Positions 25,396 to 34,793 of a DNA stretch of 64,000 bases are shown piece by piece. The DNA lies in NCBI GenBank assembly GCA_046299555.1, contig JBKBHS010000002.1, positions 62,001-126,000 on the forward strand, written 5' to 3'. Source of the stretch: CALKJP01 sp046299555. Its GTDB lineage: Bacteria; Bacteroidota; Bacteroidia; JACCXN01. The notes under the pieces are model-generated. The model was not told the origin of the DNA, did not search any database, and saw only the letters and a program-made list of their open reading frames with translations. The translations under genes were made by a program, and so were the position numbers. How positions within the stretch are numbered: the stretch's first letter is position 1; every line of letters begins with the position of its first letter.

Positions 25396-25554
25396 TTATT
25401 TTTTGTGTCTGCGTTCGTCAGATACAGTTAGTTTTTTTCTTCCTTTTTTTCTGCGGGCAGCAAGAACTCTACGTCCATTAGCAGTTGCCATACGCTCTCT
25501 AAAACCATGTTTATTTTTTCTCTTTCTTATTGAAGGTTGAAATGTCCTTTTCAT
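25396..25554 (-). CDS. rpmH: 50S ribosomal protein L34
   Basis: The minus strand encodes a 52-residue, very basic protein beginning MKRTFQPSIRKRKNKHGF and containing the diagnostic RMATANGRRVLAARRKKGR segment. The end, SDERRHKK, is typical of Bacteroidota L34. It has its own promoter and terminator. rnpA and dnaA, often next to rpmH in other phyla, are not adjacent here. Confidence 0.97.
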   Translation of the reverse strand: MKRTFQPSIRKRKNKHGFRERMATANGRRVLAARRKKGRKKLTVSDERRHKK

Positions 25555-25607
25555 CGCTTACGTTTTTTATTGTATTATTCAGCTTATGTATTTATTTTAA
25601 TGGAGTG

Positions 25608-25637
25608 CAAAAATACGTTCTTTTTTTATATATGCAA
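25608..25637 (-). promoter_or_regulatory. Promoter TTG-N19-TATTTTTG for rpmH
   Basis: On the minus strand TTG (25637-25635) and TATTTTTG (25615-25608) are 19 bases apart, about 53 bases before the rpmH ATG. Confidence 0.5.
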
Positions 25638-25663
25638 AAAAATCTCCTTTTTTGTTTTTATTT

Positions 25664-25671
25664 TACCTTTG
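25664..25671 (+). promoter_or_regulatory. -7 element TACCTTTG for the ABC exporter gene
   Basis: The element precedes the ATG at 25741 by 69 bases. Confidence 0.45.
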
Positions 25672-25740
25672 CATTGTTTTAAAAAAAACTAAATTTTAAA
25701 TAGATTGTTAACTTATTCGATTGTTTAGAAAAATAAATTA

Positions 25741-27537
25741 ATGGCCTCTCGTAAAACAAATTCAGCAGATATACCAAAAATTAAAATAACAAAAGATTCC
25801 TTAAAAAAAGCATTTCGTTTATATAGTTTCTTAAAGCCTTATAAGATAAAGTTTTTTATAGGCATGTTATTTTTATTTCTTACAAGTGCTACAGCCCTTG
25901 TATTTCCTATGTTAATGGGAAAATTGGTTGATGCAGCTAATGAAGAAATAATCCAAAATATAGATAAAATTGGTATTACACTTTTAGCCTTATTTACTGC
26001 TCAGGCTATTTTCTCATATTTCAGAGTGGCACTATTTGTGGAAGTTACAGAAAATACCCTGCAAGCTCTTCGAAATACTACATATGAGCGCTTAATTAGT
26101 TTACCAATGACATTTTTTGTAAATAGAAGGGTAGGAGAGCTTAATAGTAGATTAGCATCCGATATTTCACTTTTGCAAGATACGTTAACTACTACTATTG
26201 CTGAATTTTTAAGGCAATTTATTTTAATTATTGGTGGTATTGCTTTTTTATCACTTACATCTGTAAAGCTAACATTAATAATGCTTTCAGTTGTACCACT
26301 TCTGGCAATTATTGCAGTTATATTTGGTCGTTATATTCGTAAAGTTTCTCGCTCGGTTCAGGATAAAATTGCAGATTCTAATACAATAGTAGAAGAAACA
26401 TTACAAGGTATTAGTAATGTAAAAGCTTTTACCAACGAGTTGTTTGAAATAGCTCGCTATAAAAAAAGCACTTCAGATATTGTACAACAAGCATTAAAAG
26501 GTGGAAAAGCAAGAGGCGCTTTTGCTTCATTCATTATTCTTGCAATTTTTGGAGCCATTGTATTTGTAATTTGGTATGGTGTACGAATGGTAAATGCAGG
26601 CGAATTAAGTATAGGAAGCATGTTCCAATTTGTATTGTATTCCGTTTTTGTAGGAGCATCAATAGGAGGAATTGCTGAATTGTATGCTTCTATTCAAAAA
26701 GCGATAGGAGCTACTGAACGTATATTTGAAATTATTGATGAACATCCGGAACCAATAGATTTAAGTTTTACAAATGAAAAACGACAGCGATTACTTGGTA
26801 ATGTCAGTTTTGATTCGGTTAAATTTTCATATCCTTCCCGAAAAGAGGTAGATGTTCTTAAAAATGTTTCATTTGAGGCAAAAAGTGGAGAGCAAATAGC
26901 GATTGTTGGACCAAGCGGGGCCGGAAAATCAACATTAGTTTCTTTATTGTTTCGTTTTTATGACCCTCAGCATGGCTCAATCTTAATTGATGGTAAAAAT
27001 ATAAAAGACTATCCATTGAGTTTTTTAAGAAGTCAATTAGCAGTTGTTCCTCAGGATGTTTTACTTTTTGGAGGAACAATAAAAGAAAACATTGCTTATG
27101 GAAAGCCTAATGCTACATTTGAAGAAATAATGGAAGCTGCTAAAAAAGCCAATGCGCATACATTTATTGAAAGTTTTCCTGATAAATACGATACATTGGT
27201 AGGTGAAAGAGGAGTAAAATTATCCGGTGGGCAAAGGCAAAGAATAGCTATTGCCAGAGCGGTTTTAAAAGATCCGGCCATTTTAATTTTAGATGAAGCA
27301 ACCAGTTCGCTTGATTCTGAATCAGAACGATTGGTGCAAGAAGCATTGGAAAAATTAATGAAAGGAAGAACTTCAATTGTTATAGCACACCGATTATCCA
27401 CCGTAAAAGCTGCCGATAAAATAGTAGTAATTGATAAAGGCGAAGTGGTAGAAATAGGCTCTCATGAAGAATTAATAAAAAAAGAAAATGGTCTTTATCG
27501 CCATTTAAGTAGCCTTCAGTTTGAATGGGCGGAATAG
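25741..27537 (+). CDS. ABC exporter half-transporter, MsbA-like (ATPase fused to permease)
   Basis: The 598-residue protein has an N-terminal six-helix exporter domain (about 35-330) and a C-terminal ATPase with Walker A GPSGAGKST near 390, Q-loop VVPQDVLLFGG, signature LSGGQRQR, Walker B ILILDEATSSLD and the H-loop IAHRLSTV. As a half-transporter it would work as a homodimer. Sequence style matches lipid or lipid A flippases of the MsbA group and the multidrug exporters; the substrate cannot be read from sequence. It is a single gene with its own promoter. Confidence 0.9.
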   Translation: MASRKTNSADIPKIKITKDSLKKAFRLYSFLKPYKIKFFIGMLFLFLTSATALVFPMLMGKLVDAANEEIIQNIDKIGITLLALFTAQAIFSYFRVALFVEVTENTLQALRNTTYERLISLPMTFFVNRRVGELNSRLASDISLLQDTLTTTIAEFLRQFILIIGGIAFLSLTSVKLTLIMLSVVPLLAIIAVIFGRYIRKVSRSVQDKIADSNTIVEETLQGISNVKAFTNELFEIARYKKSTSDIVQQALKGGKARGAFASFIILAIFGAIVFVIWYGVRMVNAGELSIGSMFQFVLYSVFVGASIGGIAELYASIQKAIGATERIFEIIDEHPEPIDLSFTNEKRQRLLGNVSFDSVKFSYPSRKEVDVLKNVSFEAKSGEQIAIVGPSGAGKSTLVSLLFRFYDPQHGSILIDGKNIKDYPLSFLRSQLAVVPQDVLLFGGTIKENIAYGKPNATFEEIMEAAKKANAHTFIESFPDKYDTLVGERGVKLSGGQRQRIAIARAVLKDPAILILDEATSSLDSESERLVQEALEKLMKGRTSIVIAHRLSTVKAADKIVVIDKGEVVEIGSHEELIKKENGLYRHLSSLQFEWAE

Positions 27538-27541
27538 TAGT

Positions 27542-28336
27542 TTATGGAATTAACTGATACTTTTGAATAGCTTGCGGACGACTGCATGCATTAAAATGCC
27601 ACCATTCGGTGGGCAATTGAGTAAATCCGGCTTTTTGCATCACATCACGTAATAGTTTTCTATTATTAATTTGTTCTTCTGTAAGTTTCCCTTCCAGTAA
27701 CAATTGCATTTCTTTTGATGGGTGTGCTTCTTCTCCAAAAAAATCATAGGGTGTTCCCATGTCTAATTCTTCATCCATTTCGTTTACAATAGTTACATCT
27801 ACAGCAGCTCCGTAATTATGTAATGAACCATTTTGTGGATTAGATAAATATTTGGTTTTTTCTGCAGAAGGCATTTCCAGCATCTTCCACATTTTATATT
27901 GAACACTAACCGGACGAGCTGCATCTAATATTAAAAGGCTGTAATTTGGAAATTTTGATTTTAATAGCATTTGAGCAAGAACCAATTTTTCTGCTACATC
28001 GGGTTGCAAATAAGCATTTTCCCAATCTCCATACACATCTGCATTCATAAAATTATTGGTGCTGCTATAACGTAAATCTACTTTTATGCCGGGGTCAATT
28101 TCTTGAATATTAACCAAGCCCATTTTTATTAAATGCTCTTCAATATCGGTGTAGGTTATAGTAGATGTAATAGCAATTGAATCTTCAATCTTATTTATTA
28201 TGGTTTCAGAATTAAGAGAGTCAGTTTTAGGAGTAGTATATAGTTCATTATTTCTTATAATAGGTTGGCAGGCGCTGATAGTAATAAAAAAAGAACCGAC
28301 TAAAATTGTATTCAGGAAAATATTGCTGAATGTCAT
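27542..28336 (-). CDS. D-Ala-D-Ala dipeptidase (VanX-like, M15D) lipoprotein
   Basis: The 264-residue product has a lipoprotein signal ending in TISAC (Cys23). The catalytic domain shows VDLRYSSTNNF, the arginine in DAARP near 138-142, the zinc motif SLHNYGAAVD (His173, Asp180) and EWWH (Glu244, His247), all of the VanX/DdpX type. These enzymes hydrolyse D-Ala-D-Ala. Being lipid-anchored and alone, with no van ligase or two-component genes nearby, it more likely serves peptidoglycan turnover than vancomycin resistance. It is convergent with the ABC exporter, the stops being four bases apart. Confidence 0.9.
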   Translation of the reverse strand: MTFSNIFLNTILVGSFFITISACQPIIRNNELYTTPKTDSLNSETIINKIEDSIAITSTITYTDIEEHLIKMGLVNIQEIDPGIKVDLRYSSTNNFMNADVYGDWENAYLQPDVAEKLVLAQMLLKSKFPNYSLLILDAARPVSVQYKMWKMLEMPSAEKTKYLSNPQNGSLHNYGAAVDVTIVNEMDEELDMGTPYDFFGEEAHPSKEMQLLLEGKLTEEQINNRKLLRDVMQKAGFTQLPTEWWHFNACSRPQAIQKYQLIP

Positions 28337-28422
28337 AAATAGTCGGTTCTTTTATTCAAAATATTAATATTCAATCTCTACTTTATTCTCCACCAATCTC
28401 AATTTATATCTATGAATTTCAA

Positions 28423-29895
28423 TTAATAATAGGTTAATCTTCTTACTTTTGATATATGTTTCGATAAACGAATTACTTGTCGAGTGTAGCCATATTCATT
28501 ATCATACCACACATATAAAATTGCGGTTTTCCCATCGCTTGATACTTGAGTTGCTTGGCTATCAAATACCGATGGACAAGGGTTTCCAATTACATCGGTC
28601 GAAACTAAATCATCAAAAGTAGAATATTGTATTTGCTCAACTAAATCGCCATTTAATGCAGCATTTTTCATTACTTCGTTTACTTCTTCTTTAGAGGTAG
28701 CTCTTTTTAAAGTAATATTTATTATAGCTAATGAAACATTTGGTGTGGGAACTCTTACAGAGTTTGCCGTAATTTTTCCACTTAATTGAGGAATGGTTTT
28801 TTTAATGGCACTTTCTGCACCTGTTTCGGTGATAACCATGTTTAATGCAGCAGAACGGCCTCTGCGATATTTTTTATGGTAATTATCCAAAAGGTTTTGG
28901 TCATTAGTATAAGAATGGATGGTTTCAATGTGTCCTTTTTCAATGCCAAATGTATTTTCCATAACAAATAGTGGAGGCACAATAGCATTGGTGGTGCAGC
29001 TTGCTGCCGACCAAATTTTTGTACTGTCGATATCTGCACTATTATGATTTACACCATGAACAATATTGGGAACATCACCCTTAGCAGGTGCAGTTAATAA
29101 CACTTTATCAACTCCTTTTGATTTTAAATGACGTGATAATTCTTCTGCATCTCGAAATACACCGGTGTTATCAATTAGTAAAGCATTGTTGATACCATAG
29201 GAGGTATAATCAATTTCTTCAGGATTATTAGCTGAAATCATTTTAACGGTATGTCCGTTAATTATTAAAGTTTGGTTTTCGATATCTTCAATAATAGTTC
29301 CCGGAAATGGCCCGTGAACAGAATCCATTCTTAATAAGTTGGCACGTTTAATAATATCTTCCGGTTTTTTATCGCGGGTTACAATGGCGCGTAAACGTAA
29401 TTGTTCGCCTTTTCCGGCCTGAGCAATTAATTCTCTGGCGGCAAGACGTCCAATACGTCCAAATCCATATAGAATAACATCTTTAGGGGTTATTTTCTTT
29501 TTATCTTCACCAATAAAATCAGTTAATTTATTTCTTAAAAAATCAGCTTGAGAACTGAAATTTGTTTTCTCTTGGATCCATTCAAAAGCTAATTTTCCTA
29601 TATCAATTCTGGCAGGAGCTAAATTTAAATTAGCAATTTCTTTTGCTATGGAAAGAGTATCGTAAATGGTTATTGGTTTTTTAACTACACTATTGGCATA
29701 GTTGTGAAAATTTAAAATTTCGCTTACGCTTCTGTCAATTAATTGATTTCTAAAAAGAACCAATTCTATGGATTTTTCATACCAAAATTGACCAATAAAT
29801 CTAATCAATTCAATAGCGGCCTTTTCTTGTTCAATCCAAACAGATAGTTCGGCCTCAAAACTATTTGTTGGTTTGTTTAATGTTTTGGTTTCCAT
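28423..29895 (-). CDS. gap: Glyceraldehyde-3-phosphate dehydrogenase, long form
   Basis: The protein catalyses the NAD(P)-dependent oxidation of glyceraldehyde-3-phosphate. At 490 residues it is about 150 longer than the classical enzyme. The extra part is an N-terminal helical domain (about 1-130); the Rossmann domain begins at ILYGFGRIGRLAARELI. The catalytic cysteine is Cys300 in SAASCTTNAIVPP and the C-terminal WYDNEYGYTRQVIRLSKH is typical. Long-form enzymes of this kind occur in Bacteroidota and some Proteobacteria. Whether it works in glycolysis or gluconeogenesis is not evident. It is a single gene. Confidence 0.92.
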   Translation of the reverse strand: METKTLNKPTNSFEAELSVWIEQEKAAIELIRFIGQFWYEKSIELVLFRNQLIDRSVSEILNFHNYANSVVKKPITIYDTLSIAKEIANLNLAPARIDIGKLAFEWIQEKTNFSSQADFLRNKLTDFIGEDKKKITPKDVILYGFGRIGRLAARELIAQAGKGEQLRLRAIVTRDKKPEDIIKRANLLRMDSVHGPFPGTIIEDIENQTLIINGHTVKMISANNPEEIDYTSYGINNALLIDNTGVFRDAEELSRHLKSKGVDKVLLTAPAKGDVPNIVHGVNHNSADIDSTKIWSAASCTTNAIVPPLFVMENTFGIEKGHIETIHSYTNDQNLLDNYHKKYRRGRSAALNMVITETGAESAIKKTIPQLSGKITANSVRVPTPNVSLAIINITLKRATSKEEVNEVMKNAALNGDLVEQIQYSTFDDLVSTDVIGNPCPSVFDSQATQVSSDGKTAILYVWYDNEYGYTRQVIRLSKHISKVRRLTYY

Positions 29896-29940
29896 TTTAA
29901 TTTTTAAATTGGTTAATGGTTATTGGTTAATTGATTAAAA

Positions 29941-29975
29941 AACAAAAGCTATCATTCTCAATGATAGCTTTTGTT
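29941..29975 (-). terminator. Terminator after rpoD
   Basis: A 16-bp inverted repeat (AACAAAAGCTATCATT and its complement, CTC loop) lies just beyond the rpoD stop. Its A-rich left side provides the T run on the minus strand. Confidence 0.85.
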
Positions 29976-29987
29976 GAAAATGTAATT

Positions 29988-30851
29988 TTATCCTAAATAA
30001 GCTTTTAAAAGTTTGCTTCTGGAGGTATGTCTTAATCTTCGTATCGCTTTTTCTTTAATTTGACGAACACGTTCACGCGTTAAATCAAACTTAGCGCCTA
30101 TTTCTTCTAAGGTTAGTCCATGGTTCATGCCAATACCAAAAAAGAGTTTAATAACATCTCTTTCTCTTTCGGTAAGAGTGGCTAATGAACGTTCGATTTC
30201 TTTTTGAAGCGACTCATTTATCAATTCGCTGTCTGCTCTGGGCGAATCATTGTTAGGTAATACATCGTATAAGCTGCTTTCTTCTCCTTGTAAGAGCGGA
30301 GCATCCATAGAAACATGGCGCCCTGATACTTTTAATGTATCAGATATTTTGTCTTCTGGTAAATCTAAAATATTTGCTAATTCTTCAGCAGTTGGTTCTC
30401 TTTCAAACTCTTGCTCTAATTTTGAGAATGCTTTATTTATTTTGTTTAATGAGCCAACTTGGTTTAACGGTAAACGAACAATTCGCGATTGTTCTGCCAA
30501 TGCTTGTAAAATGGATTGACGAATCCACCATACGGCATAGGAAATAAATTTAAAACCTCTGGTTTCGTCAAAACGTTGAGCTGCTTTTATTAAGCCTAAA
30601 TTTCCTTCGTTAATCAAATCGGGTAAACTTAAGCCTTGATTTTGATATTGTTTAGATACTGAAACTACAAATCGTAAGTTAGCTTTTGTTAATCGTTCTA
30701 AAGCTTTTTGATCGCCTTTTTTAATTCTTTTGGCTAATTCAACTTCTTCTTCGGCTGTAATAAGACTCTCTCTACCAATTTCTTGTAAGTACTTATCTAA
30801 AGATGCACTTTCACGGTTTGTGATTGATTTAGTAATTTTTAGCTGTCTCAT
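29988..30851 (-). CDS. rpoD: Primary sigma-70 factor RpoD/SigA, short Bacteroidota form
   Basis: The 287-residue protein is the housekeeping sigma factor. It lacks region 1.1 and starts with region 1.2 (SLDKYLQEIGRE). Region 2 contains LRFVVSVSKQYQNQGLSLPDLINEGNLGL and FKFISYAVWWIRQSI, region 3 follows, and region 4.2 ends in LTREERVRQIKEKAI-type helix-turn-helix sequence (LTRERVRQIKEKAIRRLRH). Length is typical for the phylum, whose primary sigma recognises TTG-N19-TAnnTTTG, the motif seen throughout this window. Its own promoter has this form. Confidence 0.95.
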   Translation of the reverse strand: MRQLKITKSITNRESASLDKYLQEIGRESLITAEEEVELAKRIKKGDQKALERLTKANLRFVVSVSKQYQNQGLSLPDLINEGNLGLIKAAQRFDETRGFKFISYAVWWIRQSILQALAEQSRIVRLPLNQVGSLNKINKAFSKLEQEFEREPTAEELANILDLPEDKISDTLKVSGRHVSMDAPLLQGEESSLYDVLPNNDSPRADSELINESLQKEIERSLATLTERERDVIKLFFGIGMNHGLTLEEIGAKFDLTRERVRQIKEKAIRRLRHTSRSKLLKAYLG

Positions 30852-30890
30852 CGTTTCTTAGCTTTATTAGTTTGTTTTAATTTTAGTTTG

Positions 30891-30921
30891 CAAATGTATT
30901 TGATTTTAACTTATAAGTCAA
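30891..30921 (-). promoter_or_regulatory. Promoter TTG-N20-TACATTTG for rpoD
   Basis: On the minus strand TTG (30921-30919) and TACATTTG (30898-30891) are separated by 20 bases, with a leader of about 35 bases. The primary sigma gene thus seems to be autotranscribed. Confidence 0.6.
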
Positions 30922-30965
30922 TTTAAAATTGTGTATAACTTAATGGTTTTTTAACAAATTAGATA

Positions 30966-31009
30966 AAAAAGAGGTAAAAGGGGATTAACCCTTCAATTAC
31001 CTCTTTATA
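30966..31009 (-). terminator. Terminator after degP
   Basis: AAAGAGGTAA pairs with TTACCTCTTT, and an inner AAGGG/CCCTT pairing closes a long hairpin; the A run to the left gives T residues on the minus strand. Confidence 0.75.
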
Positions 31010-31026
31010 ACCAATAACCAATTAAA

Positions 31027-32496
31027 TTACATGCCGAAACCATAATAGGCTCGCATACCATTAGGATAAACTCCTTCAATCAACACGCCTCCTTTTTTAT
31101 TATAAAGGGCACTCTCAATATCTTCGGGTGATTTTATTTCTTTTTTGTCAATTTTAGTAATTATAAAACCTTCTTTAATTCCTGCACTTCTTAATTTACC
31201 GGGGCCAAGAGCTGTAATTTTAGCACCGCCTAATAATCTTAAACGTTCTTTTTCTTCATTATCAAGTGCTTCAAAGGTAGCGCCAAGGCTTGATATACTT
31301 TCTTTAACAACATCTGAACGTTTTACAACATCGGTATTACCTTTTTTATTTTTTAAAATAACAGGTATAATTTTTACGTTTCCATTACGAATTATTTCCA
31401 CTGCAATTTTGTCACCCGGACGATATCTGCCAACTTGTTCTTGTAATTGAGGAATGCTATTTACGGCAATGTTATTTATTTTGGTAATAATATCGCCTTC
31501 TTTAATACCTGCATCTTCAGCAGAACCATTTTCAATAGTACCGGCCACATAAACGCCACTAAGTTCTTTTAAATTTTTTTCTTTGGCTAATTTGCTATCA
31601 ATGTCTCTAATGGAAATTCCAAGTAAAGCTCTTTGAACTTCCCCAAATTCAGCTAAATCAGTTACCACTTTTTGAACAATATTTACCGGTATTGCAAACG
31701 AATATCCTGTATAAGAACCTGTATTAGAAGCAATAGCCGTATTAATACCAATCAATTCACCTCTTGTATTTACTAATGCTCCACCGCTATTACCGGGATT
31801 TACTGCAGCATCAGTTTGAATAAATGATTCAATGGGGATTTGACCTGTTCTAGGGTCGCCACCTATAATATTAATATTTCTGGCTTTAGCACTTACAATT
31901 CCTGCGGTTACTGTTGATGTTAAATTAAAAGGATTGCCAACGGCTAACACCCATTCTCCAACTTTCACATCGTCTGAATTACCATACTTTGCAAATGGTA
32001 AATTATCGGCATCAATTTTAATTAAAGCTAAATCGGTGGCCGGATCCATACCAACTACTTTGGCCTCGTAGGTTTCTTTATTGTTTAATGTAACTTCAAT
32101 TTTATCAGCACCTTTTATTACGTGGTTGTTGGTAACAATGTAGCCATCTTCTGTTAGAATAACTCCTGAACCTGTTGCCATTTGTTGTTGTGGGCGATGA
32201 TATGGGCTATCGCCAAAGAAAAAACGAAATGGGTCGTAGTAGAGCTGATTAGTAGAATTTTCATATATACTTTTAATATTAACCACTGTGTTAACCGTTT
32301 TTTCGGCTGCTTCAACAAAATCGCCCGGAATGGCTAAAGGTGCAGAAAAATTAGTTAATGATACCGGAGTAGAACCAGAAGGATTAGATAAATAAATGGT
32401 TTCTTTTTTATTAAAATACTTATTATAAATTAAAATGCTACTTGTAGAAACAGCTGTAGCAACTAAAATATTTAATAAAATTTGTTTACTTTTCAT
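31027..32496 (-). CDS. degP: Periplasmic serine protease Do/DegP
   Basis: The 489-residue protein is a HtrA-family protease and chaperone for envelope proteins. An N-terminal hydrophobic segment (about 9-25) exports or anchors it. The trypsin-like domain has the triad His125 (TNNHVIKG), Asp155 (DPATDLALIKID) and Ser237 (NPGNSGGAL). Two PDZ domains follow, near 295-385 and 405-485. The architecture is that of DegP/DegQ. A promoter with TATTTTTG lies 34 bases upstream. It is transcribed alone. Confidence 0.95.
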   Translation of the reverse strand: MKSKQILLNILVATAVSTSSILIYNKYFNKKETIYLSNPSGSTPVSLTNFSAPLAIPGDFVEAAEKTVNTVVNIKSIYENSTNQLYYDPFRFFFGDSPYHRPQQQMATGSGVILTEDGYIVTNNHVIKGADKIEVTLNNKETYEAKVVGMDPATDLALIKIDADNLPFAKYGNSDDVKVGEWVLAVGNPFNLTSTVTAGIVSAKARNINIIGGDPRTGQIPIESFIQTDAAVNPGNSGGALVNTRGELIGINTAIASNTGSYTGYSFAIPVNIVQKVVTDLAEFGEVQRALLGISIRDIDSKLAKEKNLKELSGVYVAGTIENGSAEDAGIKEGDIITKINNIAVNSIPQLQEQVGRYRPGDKIAVEIIRNGNVKIIPVILKNKKGNTDVVKRSDVVKESISSLGATFEALDNEEKERLRLLGGAKITALGPGKLRSAGIKEGFIITKIDKKEIKSPEDIESALYNKKGGVLIEGVYPNGMRAYYGFGM

Positions 32497-32530
32497 ATTG
32501 CTTTATTTTATTTTTTGTTATAAAAAACAT

Positions 32531-32538
32531 CAAAAATA
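32531..32538 (-). promoter_or_regulatory. -7 element TATTTTTG for degP
   Basis: On the minus strand the motif lies 34 bases before the degP ATG. Confidence 0.4.
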
Positions 32539-32729
32539 ACGCCAAAGTAAATGTACATGTTACCTTTTGTCATGTTAATTAATGTTAAGCTTTTAAAGGG
32601 TTTTGAGTTATACGTATATCATAAAAATTTAAGATAAATTGATTAGATTTTATTTAGTTTAAAAAGTTTGTAAGAAAAAATCTTTGTATATGAATAAAAA
32701 AATTGATTCCAATGTAAAAAACAAAGATT

Positions 32730-32737
32730 TACATTTG
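32730..32737 (+). promoter_or_regulatory. -7 element TACATTTG for the dapF cluster
   Basis: The motif ends 10 bases before the ATG at 32748, so the leader of the four-gene cluster would be very short. Confidence 0.5.
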
Positions 32738-32747
32738 CATAAAATTT

Positions 32748-33476
32748 ATGGGAAAGTATTATAAAATATTACTAATATCATTTGGATTACTTTTAGGAAT
32801 AATAATAGGTGGTTTAATAGTTTTTTTTGCAGTTGGCGGAAGCGTTAAAAACATTTATGTATTTAACCAATCACCAAAAGTAAATAAGGAAAATTTAATA
32901 AACTCTAAAAAAGAGGAACTATCTTCAACTAAAAAAGAGAAAAACAATAAATCGCAAGTAATAATAAAATATTTAAAAAAAGATGATGAAAATCAAGGTG
33001 TAGATGATAAGGTAAAAAAAGAAATTGAAGATGATTCATCCATGATTAATCAAACTATTTTTTTAAACGAAAGTGAAACTCAAGAAGAAGAAGAAATTAT
33101 TGTAAAAAAAGATGAACTCGTTCATTCAGAAATGCTCATGATTATTCATTTAGATACTATAAAGTCCAATGTAGGAGATTCGCTTGCTCGATTAGCCGCC
33201 AATATTAAAGAACCGGCTATTAATCAATTTTATCAAGTAGAATATTGGAAATCGCCATTAAATTACAAAGGGTATAAGTTTGGCAAAAATAAATTAGTAG
33301 TTTATGGAATTGAATATATTGATAAGCCAAGTATTTTTCGCATAAGAGAGAATTATTATTTTAAAGCTAATACTAAAGTATATGCTTTGGAAAGAACTCC
33401 TGAATTTAAACCTTTAGAAATAGTTAATAATCCTGATGTGTTGAATATGATAGAAAAAAAATCAAATGCAAATTAA
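32748..33476 (+). CDS. Single-pass membrane protein of unknown function
   Basis: The 242-residue protein has one N-terminal membrane helix (about 7-30, LLISFGLLLGIIIGGLIVFF), then a Lys/Glu-rich, probably disordered linker to about residue 125. A conserved-looking C-terminal domain of about 110 residues follows, with SLARLAANIKEPAINQFYQVEYW and FRIRENYYFKANTKVYAL. No known motif was recognised. The gene starts a chain of overlapping genes: its last 11 bases overlap dapF. That coupling hints at a shared role, possibly in the cell wall, but nothing in the protein shows it. Confidence 0.65.
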   Translation: MGKYYKILLISFGLLLGIIIGGLIVFFAVGGSVKNIYVFNQSPKVNKENLINSKKEELSSTKKEKNNKSQVIIKYLKKDDENQGVDDKVKKEIEDDSSMINQTIFLNESETQEEEEIIVKKDELVHSEMLMIIHLDTIKSNVGDSLARLAANIKEPAINQFYQVEYWKSPLNYKGYKFGKNKLVVYGIEYIDKPSIFRIRENYYFKANTKVYALERTPEFKPLEIVNNPDVLNMIEKKSNAN

Positions 33477-34263
33477 ATTTTATAAATATCAGGGTACGGG
33501 TAATGATTTTATCATTATTGATAATCGAAAAGAAAAATTTCCAATTAGCAATACCAATCTTGTAGCTTTTTTATGTGACCGAAAATTTGGCATTGGAGCA
33601 GATGGTTTAATGTTGCTTCAAAATAAAAAAGGTTACGATTTTGAAATGGTGTACTATAATTCTGATGGCAATCCAAGCAGTATGTGTGGAAACGGTGGAA
33701 GATGTTTAGTTGCATTTGCATACCATTTAGGTGTTATTAAAAAGAAAGCAAAATTTTTAGCAGTTGATGGAGAACATGAAGCAGAAATAATAACTAAGGA
33801 TGGCAATTCATTGCAAGTAAAATTAAAAATGCAGGATGTAAGGAATATAGAAAAAATAAAAAACGATTTATTTTTAAATACAGGTTCGCCACACTATATC
33901 AAATTTGTAAAAAATCTTTCATCGTTTAATGTATTTGAAGAAGGGAAAAAAATTAGATACAGCAATAAATTTAAGAAAGAAGGCACCAATGTTAATTTTT
34001 TGGAATTCAAAAATAACTGTTTGCATGTTAGAACCTATGAACGTGGAGTAGAGAACGAAACCTTATCATGCGGAACCGGTGTAACTGCCGCTGCATTAGC
34101 ATATGCTTATCTAAATGATAGAAAAAAAATAAAAAGCCTAACTGTTGAAACACCCGGAGGAATTTTAAAAATTCACTTTAATAAAATTTCAAAGGAATCA
34201 TTTAATGATATATGGCTCGAAGGGCCTGCTACTTTGGTTTTTGAAGGAAAAATAAAAGTATAA
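33466..34263 (+). CDS. dapF: Diaminopimelate epimerase
   Basis: DapF converts LL- to meso-diaminopimelate for lysine and peptidoglycan synthesis. The 265-residue protein starts with the typical FYKYQGTGNDFIIIDNR and has the two catalytic cysteines, Cys74 in MCGNGGRC and Cys202 in LSCGTGVTA, in the two mirror-image halves. Length is normal. The start overlaps the preceding gene by 11 bases, and the TAA shares its last A with the next ATG. Confidence 0.96.
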   Translation: MQIKFYKYQGTGNDFIIIDNRKEKFPISNTNLVAFLCDRKFGIGADGLMLLQNKKGYDFEMVYYNSDGNPSSMCGNGGRCLVAFAYHLGVIKKKAKFLAVDGEHEAEIITKDGNSLQVKLKMQDVRNIEKIKNDLFLNTGSPHYIKFVKNLSSFNVFEEGKKIRYSNKFKKEGTNVNFLEFKNNCLHVRTYERGVENETLSCGTGVTAAALAYAYLNDRKKIKSLTVETPGGILKIHFNKISKESFNDIWLEGPATLVFEGKIKV

Positions 34264-34793
34264 TGAAGTTCTATCCGCATATAGTAGATTCTGAAAAGAT
34301 TTTTCAAAAAGGTTTCTATTTGTGGATTTTGAAAGTCGATAGAATTCCGCCTCATTTAATATTATCATACAACGGCAAATATTATAATTTATCTGTTTAT
34401 GGTAGATTTATTGGCCAATCTATTGAAAGTTTACTCAAAACAATTGCTCAAAAAAAAATTCAAACTCTCATTATATCGTTAAAAGATTTTGAAAATTTGG
34501 ACTTAAATCTTTCACAAAGTTATCAGCAGTTTGATAAAGTAGAAGCTCCCTTTATTACTTGCTTAAGTCCAATTAGAAGCCTTTTTCAGGTTTATGGATT
34601 TCCGTCTTCGGTAGCTACCATTCACGATTTATTACCTTTATTAGTTAAAAAAGATGTTGTAACATCGAGTTTTGGTATAAATTTAGAATTAAATAATGAG
34701 GATAATTCTTTCGAATTGCCTTATTATACAATTAAGGATGTTTACCAATGTATTGATGAATTAAATTCTGAAAAAAATGTTACTGGAAAGTGA
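34263..34793 (+). CDS. Uncharacterised protein in the dapF cluster
   Basis: The 176-residue soluble protein is not recognised. It has alternating strands and helices (LWILKVDRIPPHLILSYNGKYYNLSVYGR near 19-47, QTLIISLKDFENLD near 66-79) and no signal peptide or membrane segment. The start is fixed by the one-base overlap TAATG with dapF, and its end overlaps the GNAT gene by 17 bases, so all are translated from one transcript. No catalytic motif is visible. Confidence 0.6.
   Translation: MKFYPHIVDSEKIFQKGFYLWILKVDRIPPHLILSYNGKYYNLSVYGRFIGQSIESLLKTIAQKKIQTLIISLKDFENLDLNLSQSYQQFDKVEAPFITCLSPIRSLFQVYGFPSSVATIHDLLPLLVKKDVVTSSFGINLELNNEDNSFELPYYTIKDVYQCIDELNSEKNVTGK

Noticed and set aside
27542..28336. 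Vancomycin resistance function for the VanX-like gene
   Set aside because: There is no van ligase, VanH or regulator nearby, and the product is a lipoprotein; general cell-wall turnover fits better.
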